Below are positions 11,296-23,837 of a stretch of 64,000 bases of DNA, piece by piece. Source of the stretch: Pleurotus ostreatus/Saccharomyces cerevisiae fusant (taxonomy: Eukaryota; Opisthokonta); NCBI GenBank assembly GCA_024196135.1, contig JAMQCK010000001.1, positions 248,001-312,000 of the forward strand, given 5' to 3'. Under the pieces are notes generated by a model. The model saw only the letters and a program-made list of their open reading frames with translations, did not search any database and was not told the origin of the DNA. How positions within the stretch are numbered: position 1 is the first letter of the stretch; every line of letters begins with the position of its first letter. The position numbers were made by a program, and so were the translations under genes.

Positions 11296-11949
11296 GATGA
11301 ACAATCGACGACGTTGGGGCGGTGGATGTGCAGAGAGAAAACAGCGGACGGATGAGCGTTGGTCTCGATATGTGACTGTGACACTGTCTGACACGTGCGC
11401 TTCCCCTCACTGAGGGCCCTCACTGTCACAGCGTCAAGATTGGAATAATAGCAATGCGATATCAACGGGTAGATGGAACGGTGAGATAAAGAGAGTCAAT
11501 GATCTGAGAATCGTAAATATGTACTAGGTACAGTGCGTGAGGATGGGGTCTGGATGCGTGTGGGTGGAACCAGGAGACCAATGCGATAAAAGACAAGAGG
11601 GAAAAGTAAGTAAACAGAAGACGTAGTACATGCGTATGAGCAGGTCGATAGCGTTTGCACGAAAGCAGCGAGACCTATCGTACGTGGGGAATCGTGGGAG
11701 AGGGCATTACTGCATGCGACGAGGTGTGTACACGCTCGGGTATAGGAGGCATTACGAGGAAGTGATAGATCCAGTTCGATTATAATGATATGCGATCTGT
11801 AGCAGCCGTCAGTACCGACGACGACGCGGGGAAGACCGAGAGACGCACCGAAAGCTTTTTGTGCAAGACGACAAAGCAAGACAAGAGACGACAGAGGGCA
11901 AGTAACGCGCAGACGGGAGGGCGGACATGGTTCTCGCACCTCAATCCCG
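11296..11949. other. Intergenic region between two minus-strand genes
   Basis: This stretch holds the promoter of the kinase-like gene and the 3' flank of the next gene upstream. Reading frames here are short and lack protein character. Confidence 0.35.
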
Positions 11950-14900
11950 TCAGACGGCCACACCTACCATGTCGCCGGAAGCTGCCTTGCGCAGCTCCTT
12001 GAATTCCTTGCCGGCGAGCAGCTCGCGCACCTCCTCGATGCAGTCTGCCAGGCGCAGCTTGATCTCCCGCGAGTTCTCCAGCAGCGGCTTGATGTTCTCG
12101 GGCGTCATCGCTAGCCGCGGCGGGTCGGGCAAGGGCTGAAGGGGGTCGATAGGGTCTTCGACTTTCCAGGATGCGCCAGGTTCCGGGGAGAACGTGCCGG
12201 TGTTCCACGGTCCAGGGCCAGCGGGCATCGAGCGCACGGAGCCGTTCTTGTGGGTTGGCACAATGCGTAGCGGGGGCCCGCGGCGGTCGATGGGGGATTC
12301 CCTGTCGGATCCCTTGCGCTCGCGGATATCCCCGCCCTTCGCGTGGTCTTCCTCCACATTCGATAGCCGTGTCGGCCGGTCGAACAGACTGGAGCTGCTC
12401 CCAGGTGCGGAAGGCCCGGAGACGCTACGGCCACTCGAGCTTCGGACCATAGCGCGCGGGCTCATCTGAGAGTACGGTGAGCGACCGCGCTCAGGGTTTT
12501 GGGATGCCCTGACAGTCTCTGCACCGGATGATGCCTTGTGAGGACGTTCGGCAGAGCTATGCGGGGAGTTGAGGCCTGCGGAAGCAATGAGGAAAGGATC
12601 AGATCGAAGGGATACGAGCGACGCACCGACTGATGTGGACGGTTGCCCCATGCCCAAAGAGACCCGCGAGTCGGCGGTGGGCATGTCGAAGTCGACGTCC
12701 ATGCGATCCCAATCCTCGTCCTCATCGTCGTCAACGGTCGACGAAGTACCCTCAACCCCGTGACCCGACCCATGCGCAGATGTCGACGCGGATCTATTGC
12801 CATTCCGATCGTAGTCCTCCTCCGCGCCGCTGCTGCCTAGCGCAGGAGAAGCCGAGCCACTACCCGAGCCCGGAAGAGGCAGGGGCACATCCTTATTTTT
12901 TGGCCGCCTCTTCACGCGAAGCCTGCTCCCTCGAGGGCTCTTCGCGCCTTCCTTCAAGGCCGTCTTGCTCGGCTTGCCCGAACTCTCCTGCGCCTCCTCC
13001 CTCCCCTCGTTCTTCTCACTCTTGCCGCCGATGCGGAAGATGCTCGCCAAGCTGGGTCGCCGCGGACTCGACTTGCCACCACCGCTGACGCCTAAGCTGC
13101 TTGGGTTCCCATGGAAGCTGAATTTTGATGTGATTTTTGAGCTGTTTGAGTGCACGTACGGGTCGCGGCTCGACTTCGAAGGCGTGGCGGGAACCTCGAA
13201 GTGCGTGCGGCTGGCGGTCGCGTGGTTTTCTGAATGGTTGTAGGGTGTTTCGGAGCGGCTGTAAGGGGTATCTCTTCCGGACGAGTTGATGCTCTCCGGA
13301 GGCCCTGTCGATGTCTTCGCGCGGCGCCTTCCAACGGTGATGCCGCTCGCAGTGGACATGGTGCCTATACGATGGTATTGTTAACCATGAATCGATAAGT
13401 GATGCAAGACCGACCTTTAGGAGTAGGCAGACCAGCTGCGTTGAGGGTGGCATTGCGGCTGGCCCGCTTTCGTATGCCGGGTTGTGATTGAGCAGGTTGC
13501 GACGCCATGGTGCTGAGACTGCTGGACGACTCCCCTGCAAGAGCAGGATCGACTGTCCCCCGCTTCAGTGCGCGGAGCATATCCCGCAGTCCTGCCATGC
13601 CCAGGCCACCGATACGCGAGGCACGCTTACGCCGGACTTCGGGGTTGGTTTCTGTAGGGCATGAGCACGAGGGAGGACATACAGGTAAGCTCCACTCACC
13701 GAAGGTAACCTCTGGGGGCAGCGCCAAGGAGCTCGCACTAGCCAAACCAGCTGCGTTGTCTCGCGCAGTTGACGGCTGACCGGCAGGTCCTCCTATCGTG
13801 TAGTTGTCCCAAGTCCATTCCCGATTGACTGCCGGATCGTTAGCTTCGCGCTTGCCATGTTGATGCGCCGAAGGATCATGCGGCACGACGGTTCGCTGCG
13901 GAGGTATTGTCAGCAATGACGGACGGTATGAGAGGTTGAGAGACTTACTCCCGAATCCTCGGATGGCAGATGAGCGGGAACGTGCAAAGGACTATCGCGT
14001 TGGCTCTCCGGGAGGCGCATGGACGTGCTGGACGATGCCTGAATGCGACATAAGACACCTTGAAGAGCGTTAAGAGGGCGAGCTTACTCGTTGTTGCAGG
14101 TGCGTCGTTGGCGAGGTGAGCATATCGCGCAGGAGGGTCAACTGCCGTTGGGTGAGATCGCCTCCCCCGCGACCAACCGTCGACGCCCTTCCGCCAGAAG
14201 CTGAGCTCGGCAAGGTAGGCCCCTCGCCAGGGCCGACCATGTGGCTTTCGCCGTCCGTCAGAGTGATTGCACGTGTGCGTCCAACCTGAGCTGGCGCAGA
14301 AGTTGACTTCTCCAGATGACTGCGAGTGCCAGGCTCGCTGTCACCTCGGTCCCGAGTCGTCTTGGGGGGAGGTGGAAGCATGTCGCTCGTGGACGATGTG
14401 GTGGCGCTAGTAACGGTCTGGTCGGACGCGTCACGAGTGGGCTTTGGGTGCGTTTCTGAGATTGCTTCATCATCAGCGCAGTTCATCGTCAGAACCGCCC
14501 GACACTTGCCGGTGCTCGGGCTCACGGCCACACCCGCAACAGCGGGAGGCGCACCTCCACCCAACTCAATGAGCAAGTCTGCGCATTCCCAAGCGAGCAT
14601 ATATCGGTTGTTTATCGACGCAAAGCGCGACGAGAATTTGGCTAGCGGGGTCGTGGGGTCAGTTCCAGGAGGCAAAGGCGAGGTGATCGGCGTCGAGACG
14701 TCGGACGAAGGCGTGATTGAAGAGTTAGCGGATGAGGAAGGCTGCGACGAGCTAGGCTGCGATGACGAGCTGGGAAGCGACGGGGCATTCGACGAAGACG
14801 CCGTGCCGCTCCTTGACCGTCGACCGAAGGGCGATCGCGGCGTCCGACTCTTGACGGGCGTAGAGGGAGTACCGTCCTTACTCCGCCTGCGGTCGATGCT

Positions 14901-17900
14901 CTCTCGCCTACTGTCTTTGCTCTTGCGCTTGCTATCCTGACTCGGTCTTCCGCCCTTAGGCGCCTCCGTGGGCGAGGGCTCGACTTTGATCGGAGAGGTA
15001 ACGGGCGGCTGAGCTACGGGTTCCTCGAGGCGCATCTCATCCAGCATGCCGCTGACGCGGCTGACCAGGACGTTGTACGTATCGCGAAGCTCGCGGATTT
15101 CTGTCGAATGTAGTAAGTCAATGAGATGAACAGGCACAGACTTCACCGGTGCCTCATACCATTCACACTCCCAGCAAACTCCCGCACCAACCCCAAGTCT
15201 CGCCTTAGACCCTGTTGTGCCTGACTGATACGAGCCGGTATCCTCAGACCACCGCCCGATGAAGTATTACGCCGCATATTGAGGTCACTCAACGAGTTCC
15301 GCCGCATGTTCGCAGACGGGCGCGAAGTACCTACAATAGAGGATGCATCAGCCCCATTGAAAGAGTGATGCAAAAAGCAAAACCCACCAGCATCACTGAC
15401 GGTATGCGAGAGGCCGGTGGCACTATACGCTTGGATGAGCTGGGTTCCGGGTCTTCCTGAGCTTCCCGAATGCTCTCCGCGCCCGGACCCAAACCCCGAC
15501 CCTCCCGACGCGTAAGGAGAGCTGAAGGGGGAGGCGCGTCCGAGGCTAGAATGTATCGACCCTGAGCCGACAGCGCGGTTTGCGGTGGTGGAACCTACGT
15601 GTCGTTAGCTACATGCTCTGAACAAGCAATGACACAGAAACAGCTCACCAGCTGGTCTACTCGCCGCGCCTCTGACAGCCTGCGGACCTCGCGGTGTCGA
15701 CAAGGGACTTGGCTCAACGGGACTCAACCCAAGAGGCGACGGCAGCGGTGGCGTATGCAGCTCGACAGGAGGAAGCAGCCCGCCGCTCTTCGTCCGCTTA
15801 TGTTGCTTTGGCGCCGTGTTCAACAAGTTGGCGACGCCGCCCGGCGCGGGACCCTTCGACCCGAACGATATTCGACGAACGAAGTTTGACATGCGAGTGG
15901 GCGCAACAGGGGTGTCGAGCTCCCCTTGACTACCCGAAGGGTTCTCGCCGGTGGAGTCCTCTGCTAAAGGTAAGTATGAGCTGATGTTTAGAGGGCAGGC
16001 AGGGCTCACCAGCCACATCCTCGACACTGCTATTCAGAGGCCGGGTCGACTTCCGGAGCTGCACGAAGCCCATGGACTTGCGCTTGACGAGCTTTGCAGG
16101 AGCCTTATCCTTGTCCTTGCCATTGCTGCTACTCTCGGGTTGCGGAGGCAGCGGTGGCACGGGCGAGGAACCGCGGCTGAGAGGTGTCGGCGATCGTGAG
16201 TGACTGCAGGTTACTGTAAGCGTACGTCAGAACTGGCGCATATAATATGCACGTACTGTCGCCCATGCGGTGTCGGCGACGGATTCAAGGATGCCCTCCG
16301 CATCTGCGGCGACGACATCGACGACCCCAAGGACGAGCACGAGTTGTTATGATGCCCGTACTTGCTCGCGTCAAAGTCGTACTGAATCGCGGGCACCGGC
16401 GGGATGGGCGGCAGCCCCTCAAAATCTATCGAGGTCGTGCTCTGCGGCCGCGGCGTCTGCTCGTTGTCGTCCTCGTCCATGCTGAGGCCATCATCGCTCG
16501 TCACCACGTCGCGCACCGCCCTATGCTTGCGCATCCCGAGCCGCCAGTCCATCGACTTGCCGGCCTTGCGGTGTGTTTTCCTGCTGCCTCCGGCGAGCAT
16601 GGCGGGGTCGACGCTCTGCCTCCTCCGGTGCCGCTCGTGCGACGCGCGCGAATCGATGCTCCCCCGGCGACTCTCGTCCTCGCTCATGCTGCGCCGGCTG
16701 TCGATGCTGCGCCGCCTATCATCCTGACCAGTGACGTCGGCGACCTCGGACGGCGTGACGCTGCCGCGCTTGCTCCTGCGCGCCGCGTCCCACTTCTTCT
16801 TCACGCTGCTCATGCGGCTGAGCAGGCTGCCGCCCGTGGGCGAGCCGACACTGGAAGGAGGCGTCTGCGGCATCTGCGGCACGGCGATAGCGGCCTGCGA
16901 AGCTTTCTTGTGCAGCGGAACAGGCATCGCATTTGGTGGTGTGCGTGCCCTGGACGCGTGAGATGGTGTTCGGGGTCTTGACGAGGTGGTGGATGGCGGT
17001 CGGGACGACGTCCTCGAGGAGGTGCGGGGACGCTCGTTTGGTGTACGTGGTCGTGAGCTGCTGTGGGAGGGTGTTCGAGCACGCATGGATGGTCGCGTTG
17101 GCGGGTCCGTGAATATATCACCCTCGTCCAGTTGCATATGCGCGTCCTCGGATGACCTTGCGAAGGGATATTCAGACTGAGAGGATGGCCCAGCGGCTAT
17201 TCCAGAGGTTAGCAACAGAACAAGAGGTGTAGGGCAATAGCACCTACCATTCATCTCATTGACCGGTGTAGGTCTGCTCTTCTTTCGCAGCCTGCGCCTC
17301 TCTCGCTCCTTGTGAATAGGCGGACTGGGAGGCAGGTTCTCTAACCGATGACCCGACCTAACGTGCGGGTGCGAACGGTCAAAGCGCGAGTCTCCGCTGA
17401 CCGTCCGGCCGAGCATGTGCGCCGTGCTATCTGCGCTTGACTGTATGCTGGGCGCAGGGACAGAGAACACGGAAGTAGTGGGAGATCTAGGGTGTGGTTG
17501 GGGCGCATCGGCGCTGTATGCGGATGGTAGATGAGGTATCTGGAGGCTGAGCATCTCGCGCGGGACTAGAGGGGCAGCATCTGTGAGTAGTTGTACCATG
17601 CGCAATGAACGTGCAACGTACTTTCGGGCACTGGAGGTCTCTCCTGGGCTAATGGTCGCCTGCTGCGTGCGGTAACGGTCTTGTCCTCTTCTTCGCCGTG
17701 CGCACCGAACTCTGCCTCGTCGTCGTCCTCCGAGTCGTAGTCTTCCTCGCGCGGACGCTTCGGTGAGGACTGCACGCTGTTGGAAATCGTGTCGGGGATG
17801 GTCTGAGGAAAGCGCGCGGGCTCTTGACTACCCATAGGCTCGTCTTCAAAGTCCGCGTCCCAGTTCTCGCCCTCACCATCGCCGTGCGAGACGTGTGTCG

Positions 17901-18018
17901 CCGGAGATCGATCCTCCTTGATGCCTTCTGGTGCCGCGCCATCCCTGTCTAGCTCACGGCTCGTTTTCTGGCCGCCGAACTCAAAGTCGTCGTCCCAGTT
18001 CTCCGTTTCGGTCGCCAT
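11950..18018 (-). CDS. Large disordered protein, candidate Byr4/Bfa1-like mitotic exit regulator
   Basis: A chain of exons runs from MATETENWDDDFEFGGQK at 18018 to the stop after ASGDMVGVAV at 11950. I could join several exons in frame, for example LPTPKG to TMSTASGITVGRRR across 13370-13415. Two NWDxDFE motifs (residues ~7 and ~49) resemble the acidic N-terminal motif of Byr4/Bfa1, which with Bub2/Cdc16 forms the GAP for Tem1/Spg1. A short helical segment (IRELRDTYNVLVSRVSGMLD) sits mid-protein, and a folded C-terminal block (IKLRLADCIEEVRELLAGKE) ends it. The remainder is Ser/Pro/Arg-rich and disordered. The identity rests on motif recall only, and it could be two adjacent genes. Confidence 0.5.
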
Positions 18019-18642
18019 CGTGCTTGCGCTTGTGTGCCCGCTAGTGAGTCCTCTAGCGCCCTTCTAGGTCTCCGGGAGGTTGATTGCGCCCGACGCGTGG
18101 AAATGTGCTGCGAACGCGGTTGTGCTTGGGCGATCAACACGCTGCAAAGGTACGTCCCGGTCGGCGCTCGCGTGCGTCGTGGCGCTCTTCTTGGTTGACC
18201 TGTCCTATGCCCTAGTCGCACTCCAGCCTCCAAAGCTCCGAGCCCGCGCCAAACGCTGCGAAAGTCCGCACCTCGATGCGACGAAAAGTTTTGTGCGAAG
18301 GAGAAAAGTAGAACAACGGAGACGCGACGCGGCGACCGCATCAAGTAGGTATGTACGCGTGTTGACAGGCCCGGCCCGTTCGACCCGCTGTGCCGATGTC
18401 GACGAGCGCCTCCAGTCCTTCGAGTTCTTCTCGACAATGGCCTTCTCGACCAGAAGCGCTTCCTTACATGCTGACCTACTCCAGAGAAACGCACTTGCCA
18501 AACCTATGGTCGCAGATGAAGTGGCTAGAGCACAACTACTTCAGCTTCGTCTCCTAGAAGCCGTTTCGCAAACAGTGGCGAAAGACGCCGATACGCCTCA
18601 GCTCCTTCGATTGCTTCAACTATTATGGACGACTGCATCGAC
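18019..18642. other. Upstream region of the Byr4-like gene, possible coding remnant
   Basis: The minus strand opens a plausible frame at 18648 (MSMQSSIIVEAIEGAEAYRR), which stops after ~39 codons. A different frame further along reads CKEALLVEKAIVEKNSKDW. I could not join them with consensus splice sites. They may be a remnant or a small gene next to the repeat element. The part nearest 18018 must contain the promoter of the neighbouring gene. Confidence 0.25.
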
Positions 18643-19133
18643 ATGAACGTGGCCACGAATCGAACGCGCAAAGGCTCCCACTGAGCGCCACATCCTAACT
18701 GGGTCACTGTCGCGAGCGCGCCGTCAGCAAGGTCGTGGGCCGCAGCTGACTTCCAAGCCATATCGACGCCTCTCGCACCACCGAGGGTTTGGGCCCTCGG
18801 ATGTGGACTACACCACTGGTAGCACTGGCTGGAACACTCGTGCTGTCACCACCGAGGATAAGAAGGGTCCCGGGCTTCAACACGCATCCTATCCAGGCCG
18901 GCCGACCAAGCAAACCGTCAACTTTTCACGGGGGCGACGTCGCGTCGTGTCGAGCACAACGCGTAGCATCGCCGCCCGCACCGCCGAGGGAGTTGGCCCC
19001 CGGATGTGGGCTACACCACTTGGTAGCAGGCCGAGGAGCACTGCGCAGCGGGGAGACCCCACTGGCCCCACCTCGACTTGCCGGTGACGGCGGTCGCCCC
19101 AACCCCGAGGGGGAGGGGAAACCTGGCTTCTGG
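18643..19133 (+). repeat. Left inverted arm of foldback copy 1
   Basis: Pairs with 19540-20031 in inverted orientation. The shared stretch includes GGGTCACTGTCGC, CATCCTATCCAGGCCGGCC and AAGCAAACCGTCAACTTTTC. Confidence 0.85.
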
Positions 19134-19539
19134 TGAGTGCCATCTGGCCGGCCAACTTATATACTCGCGCCTCCACAGCTTGCCATAGCGGGTCCTTCTA
19201 CAGCAGAACGGACAGGATGTCTGCAGAGAACCGCCTTCGAGAGCCCTCGAAGGCCCGGAGGCGGACTTCGGCTTGACATTGGCGCTCGAAAAAGCGTCCG
19301 CAAGCGCGTCTTCGCGCGTGATCGCGTACTAGGCACGTGAAACTACCTCTTGGACACACTAGCACAAATACAGGAAAACAAGCCAGCGCTCGATTTCGTC
19401 GCCCAGGGGTCGTAGTCGAGGCGAGGTCCGTCAACTTCTCGTAATTGCTAATTTTCGAGCCTTTTTGCGCTGCTGTGGTCTTGGCGAGCTGTGCAAGTTC
19501 GCGTATAAAGAGCAGAGGTCTCCTCAATTTTTTCCTCAG

Positions 19540-20031
19540 AAGCCAGGTCGCCCTTTTCCCTCGGGGTCGTGGGCGACCGCCGTCACCGGTAGGTCGAGGA
19601 GGGGCCATCGGGGTCTCCCCGTTGCGCAGTGCTCCTTGACCTGCTACCAAGTGGTGTAGTCCACGTCCGGGGGCCAACTCCTTCGGCGGTGCGGACAGCG
19701 ACGCTACGCGTTGTGCTCGACACGACGCGACGTCGCCTCCGTGAAAAGTTGACGGTTTGCTTGGTTGGCCGGCCTGGATAGGATGCGTGTTGAAGCCCGG
19801 GACCCTTCTCATCCTTGGTGGTGACAACACGAGTGTTCCAGTCTGTGCTACCAGTGGTGTAGTCCACAGCCGGGGGCGGATACCCTCGGTGGTGCGAGAG
19901 GCGTCGATACGACTTGGAAGCGGCGACGTTCGTGACCTCGACCCGACGGCGCGCTTGCGACAGTGACCCATAGTTCGAATGTAGTGGCTCGGCAGGGAGC
20001 CCTTACGCGTTCGATTCGCGGCCATGTTCAT
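19540..20031 (-). repeat. Right inverted arm of foldback copy 1
   Basis: Reverse complement of the left arm with scattered substitutions. The inner border is marked by CAGAAGCCAGGT, the complement of ACCTGGCTTCTG in the left arm. Confidence 0.85.
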
Positions 20032-20577
20032 TGTAATCCATTCCCATGCTCTCCTCTTGTACTGTACAAAATACATCATGACTGTCTCTGGCCAATCTGG
20101 TCGCCACCGGTGCTGTATCTGCTCGAGTTGAGCGCGCTCCTTGTCCTAAGCCAGGGGGAGGTTTTTATGGCGTGGCTCATGTACAAGAATCTCTAAGCTC
20201 CGACTCAGATAAACCTGGTGTAGGCTTCGTTATATCTCGATATATGTGCCGAAATCGGGAACGATCTCTGAAGCCTGCTGATGTTGTGGGTCCCGGCCTT
20301 GGACCGGCCCGATATACCGACTCTCCGTTTATTTCCTAATTTGGTCATCTGGGATTTGCGGCGATTGCTTTCGACCTTCATCCACGACTTTCGCAAGTCT
20401 CTCATCTTACCTTATATCTGGTACGCTCGACACAGACAGCGGTCTGCAGAGAGCACCGATTCCCCAGAAGTTCGCCATCACTTGCACGTGTGCCACCACG
20501 TGGTTTTATCTGCTGTGCCGTGTCATCATCGCTTGTGACGGTCTTTGCTCTGCGCACTGACCATCTCCGCGTCGATC
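20032..20577. other. Intergenic region upstream of the F-box-like gene
   Basis: No gene recognised. The region presumably includes the promoter of the plus-strand gene starting at 20578. Confidence 0.35.
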
Positions 20578-23500
20578 ATGTCGACGTCGGACGCGACGAC
20601 GAGCTCTTCGGAGTCGTCTGCAACAATCTACAAAGGAAAGATAACGCGCTCCTGGCCCCAGCTGCCCCCCGAAGTTGTGCGGTGCGTCCGCCTTTGACGT
20701 TGACGCGTGTGTGCTCGCGCGTCTGCGACGCGCTACGCGATGCTGATCGTCGTCTCCAGCCTGATCGCGACACACCTCCTTCTCCAGAGCAGCAGAACAG
20801 GCCATGTCCCCCACGCGTTCAAGCAGCCGCAGCATTGGCAGCAGCGCATGCTCTACGATGTTTTGCGCAACTTCAACGTCCTCGAGAAGATGTACGAGAC
20901 CTGTCCACAATGGGGAGCTGCACGTACGTCCCCTTTCTTGCCACAATGTAGAACCCTCGTCAGCTCCTCTTGCGCTCGATATGCCGCCACGAAAGTCGCC
21001 CAATCCCACTGTCCTCCATCATCGCTAGTATCTCACGCTCTGACACCTTTACAGTTGACTACCACCTCTTCTACAATCATGCACTCACTGTCATGGATCC
21101 CCACAACCATCTCGGCCATCTAGCCGTCGTCCGCGTCAAGTCCAATTCCTCCAGTGCGGCCACCATTCGCGTGGCCCCAGCCCGTCACTTCCGCCAGATC
21201 TACACCAATACCTGCATCGTCTGTCGCATCAACCACCCCACGACCTCACAGGGGCTTTCTCAATGCAGAAGATACCATCGCCCGCCATCATTCTACTCGT
21301 ACGCCGGCATGTGCACCGAGCACTGGAAGCGGCGCTTATTCTTCTGTGGCGTCTGCATGCGCGACTCTCCGCCACAAGAGATGGGTGAATATCAGTACCA
21401 GCAGGTACACCCAAGTGCCGTAGTGGCAGTGCACGAGAATGAGGATGAGGAAACCTGGCCAGGTGTGCATGCCACTTGTCGCGCCTGTCGTGGTCAAGCG
21501 CTCTGGAATCGCGTCAAGGACTCTGCGGACGACGTTGCTGCTATCGGTGGGCCGCGCCTCAGCGGGGAAATGGACTGGGACTTCACAGGGGATGTGGATT
21601 GGGAAACAGCTCTCTCTCGGGATGCTTTCCTCACTTGGGGTGATGGCGCCGTGGAAGATGTGCTCACGCTCGCTCGCGACAAGTATTGGCTCCGCAAGCA
21701 CACAAAGATACGCGATCTACTCGAGCAGCTGCTCGAAAGTACCGCGTATGAAATGGAGGTGACCGGCCAGCGGCCGCGCCGGAGAGCGACAATGACGCCC
21801 GAGGTGGGTAGTAACGCCGATTACGATGACTCTGACGTCTCGGACGACGAGGTGTATGGCGTGGAAGACGAGGATGGCTCGCACTATCGGGAGGAGGCGC
21901 AAATTCGCCCGCTAGCACTCCTGGACTGGGCCCGGAACCGAATATTGGATGGGCATTGGCTCGCGCCCAGCGAACAGCTCCTCATATCGTACGGGCATAT
22001 AGAAACCGACTACGCTGCCGGCGGCAAAGACGAAGACTTCATCGTTGAGGCCCGACATCCCTGCCCGTGGTTCACAGACGAGGAAGACACTGACGAAAAC
22101 GACACCGCGCGCGGGATCGCGCACCCACGCATATCATCCGTAACCCTCGACCTGCCTTCGAACACCGGCTTATTACGCGCAGTCGACGGCGCGTTCGCGC
22201 AAGCGATGCGCACCCTCCTACTTCCAGCCCTCAAGAACCTCGTCCGCAAACTCGTCCAGGAATGTTCGGCTGACGCCGCAAGCACTCGAGCTGAGCGCGC
22301 GGCGTCGCTGTCATCTCCCCAGAGCTCGCCCGTGCTTCCTGCGCGGACTCTGCCTACCAAGCGATTACCCACAGATCCTGCCGTGCGAGCTGCGCGGCTG
22401 TCGCTCGAGGATGTCATGGATCAGCTACGGGAGGAGAGCACGTGGATTGAGGGCATTGACTGGGTCGCGCGTCGCGAGTATCGGCGCGAGGACGAGCGGC
22501 GAGAGGAAGCCTCGGCAAAGGAGAAGGCAGACGAAGAGATGAACGACCACACGGAGAGCCCTCCAACGTCCAGCTCGACCGCAAGTCACTCGTTACCCCC
22601 GGACTCAGATCTACCTATGGCGGAAGGAGAGGCGAAGAGCGAGGAAGATGCGACGAAGGTCGCCGAGCAGGAAGCCATGGACGAAGACGCTGCGTCCATC
22701 ACTATCGCTGTCGACCCCGTACTTGAGAACCCTCGCACTATGCCGGCGGTCCCATATATTCCTATCAGCATCGCACACCTGCCAGAAAAGAGCCGAAGGG
22801 CGATATGGGAGGTAAATTCTCTGTCGTTCGCGCCTGCAGCATGTCTCTGACGAACGTCCTAGGTCTGGCGCGAAGCGTGTGCTCCGCTGTATCACTGCCG
22901 ATGCAGGATCTGCGTACGCGCCCAAACTGTTGCGAGTGGTGCCGAGGGATCGCAGACTGTCCAGCAGAACGAACAACGCCTCCCCGAGCGAGAGTCGCAG
23001 GTCGCGCCCCTTGCGCCGGCCGCTCAGATTGAGCTTTTGCCCATGGTGACTTTGGACGGCGAGGATGAGATGGATGACGCCGAGTTGGACTCATATCTCT
23101 CCTCCGCGGACGAGGAGCTGGAAGAGGTGACGGTGCAAGAGGTGGAGATGGAGGATAGGCGAACGACCGTTCCGCGTGATGCAGGCGACAGTGCCTCCAT
23201 CGACGGCGAGCCGATACAGGAGGACGACGTGGAGAACAGCCCGCAGCGCGCACGAAAGCGGTCATGCGACGAGCTCGAGGAGCAGGAGGCCCTGGAGGGG
23301 CTGCCGCGCAAGGTGCGCAGAGCGGCGTCGCAGCAAGTGCTGCAGGAGGGACTTCATCCGAGGACCAACGGGCACCTTGACCGCCCGCGCTCGGCGGAGC
23401 AGCTAAGGCGCGGGAAGTCACCGAAGTCTAGGACGGCTGAAGCTGGCAAAAGAGCCCTGGGCGGCGAAGCTGCGAGGGAAGGTGGAGCAGAGTCGATTCG

Positions 23501-23612
23501 CGGCGGGACCGATGGAGGGCGCCGGCTGTCGTACGAACAAGTTCAGATCCGTGTACCAATATATAGCAGCCGAGGGTTGCAGGAGAAGGATCTTGTAGAG
23601 TATGCTAGATAG
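20578..23612 (+). CDS. F-box-like protein with cysteine-rich segment
   Basis: The start is MSTSDATTSSSESS. The first exon ends within WPQLPPEVVR and splices (GTGCGT...CTCCAG) to LIATHLL, giving LPPEVVRLIATHLL, an F-box-like opening. A second intron (GTACGT...TTTACAG) leads to LDYHLFYNHALTVMDPHNHL. Around residue 170 comes a Cys-rich stretch (CIVCRINHP, GMCTEHW, FFCGVCMRD, CRACRG) that probably binds zinc. The C-terminal half is acidic and Ser-rich. A 53-nt intron joins IWE to VWREACAPLYHCRCRICVRA near 22812-22862. The stop follows EKDLVEYAR at 23612. F-box proteins recruit substrates to SCF ubiquitin ligases, and the target here is unknown. Confidence 0.7.
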
Positions 23613-23837
23613 TCGAGCTACGCGAGGAAGCAACGGGGGTGTAATCCATGTATGAAGGCATACAGGTGTTCAATGCCTTGTAAATCGCTATGATGGGGAC
23701 AGCAGGAATGGGCGTGACTTGAGATACTGTATTGTAGTAATGGCTTGATGTCAATTCACAATAGCATGGACAGTCATCGAGAAAATGCTGCATGACTGCG
23801 ACGTATCGAGCACGTACATGTACCGCGAACATGACGC

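Larger units (their letters stand above)
18643..20031. mobile_element. Foldback element, copy 1 (~1.39 kb, long inverted arms)
   Basis: The two ends are inverted copies: ATGAAC-TGGCC-CG-ATCGAACGCG at 18643 and its reverse complement ending at 20031. Arms extend about 490 bp (18643-19133 and 19540-20031) with scattered mismatches, around a ~400 bp centre. Each arm contains an internal direct repeat of about 50 bp around CTACACCACT-GGTAGCA, seen at about 18777-18826 and 18978-19028 in the left arm. No transposase is encoded; the ~94-codon frames in the arms are low-complexity. A second copy in opposite orientation lies at 52619-53926. Features fit a non-autonomous foldback DNA transposon. I could not see a clear target-site duplication. 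Confidence 0.8.

Noticed and set aside
16247..16981. 244-codon plus-strand frame rich in His and Arg
   Set aside because: It is antisense to the Ser/Arg-rich exon of the Byr4-like gene and has no motif.
19198..20079. 293-codon frame spanning most of the right arm of foldback copy 1
   Set aside because: It runs through arm and centre, has low-complexity composition, and is broken in the second element, so it is unlikely to be a protein gene or a transposase.
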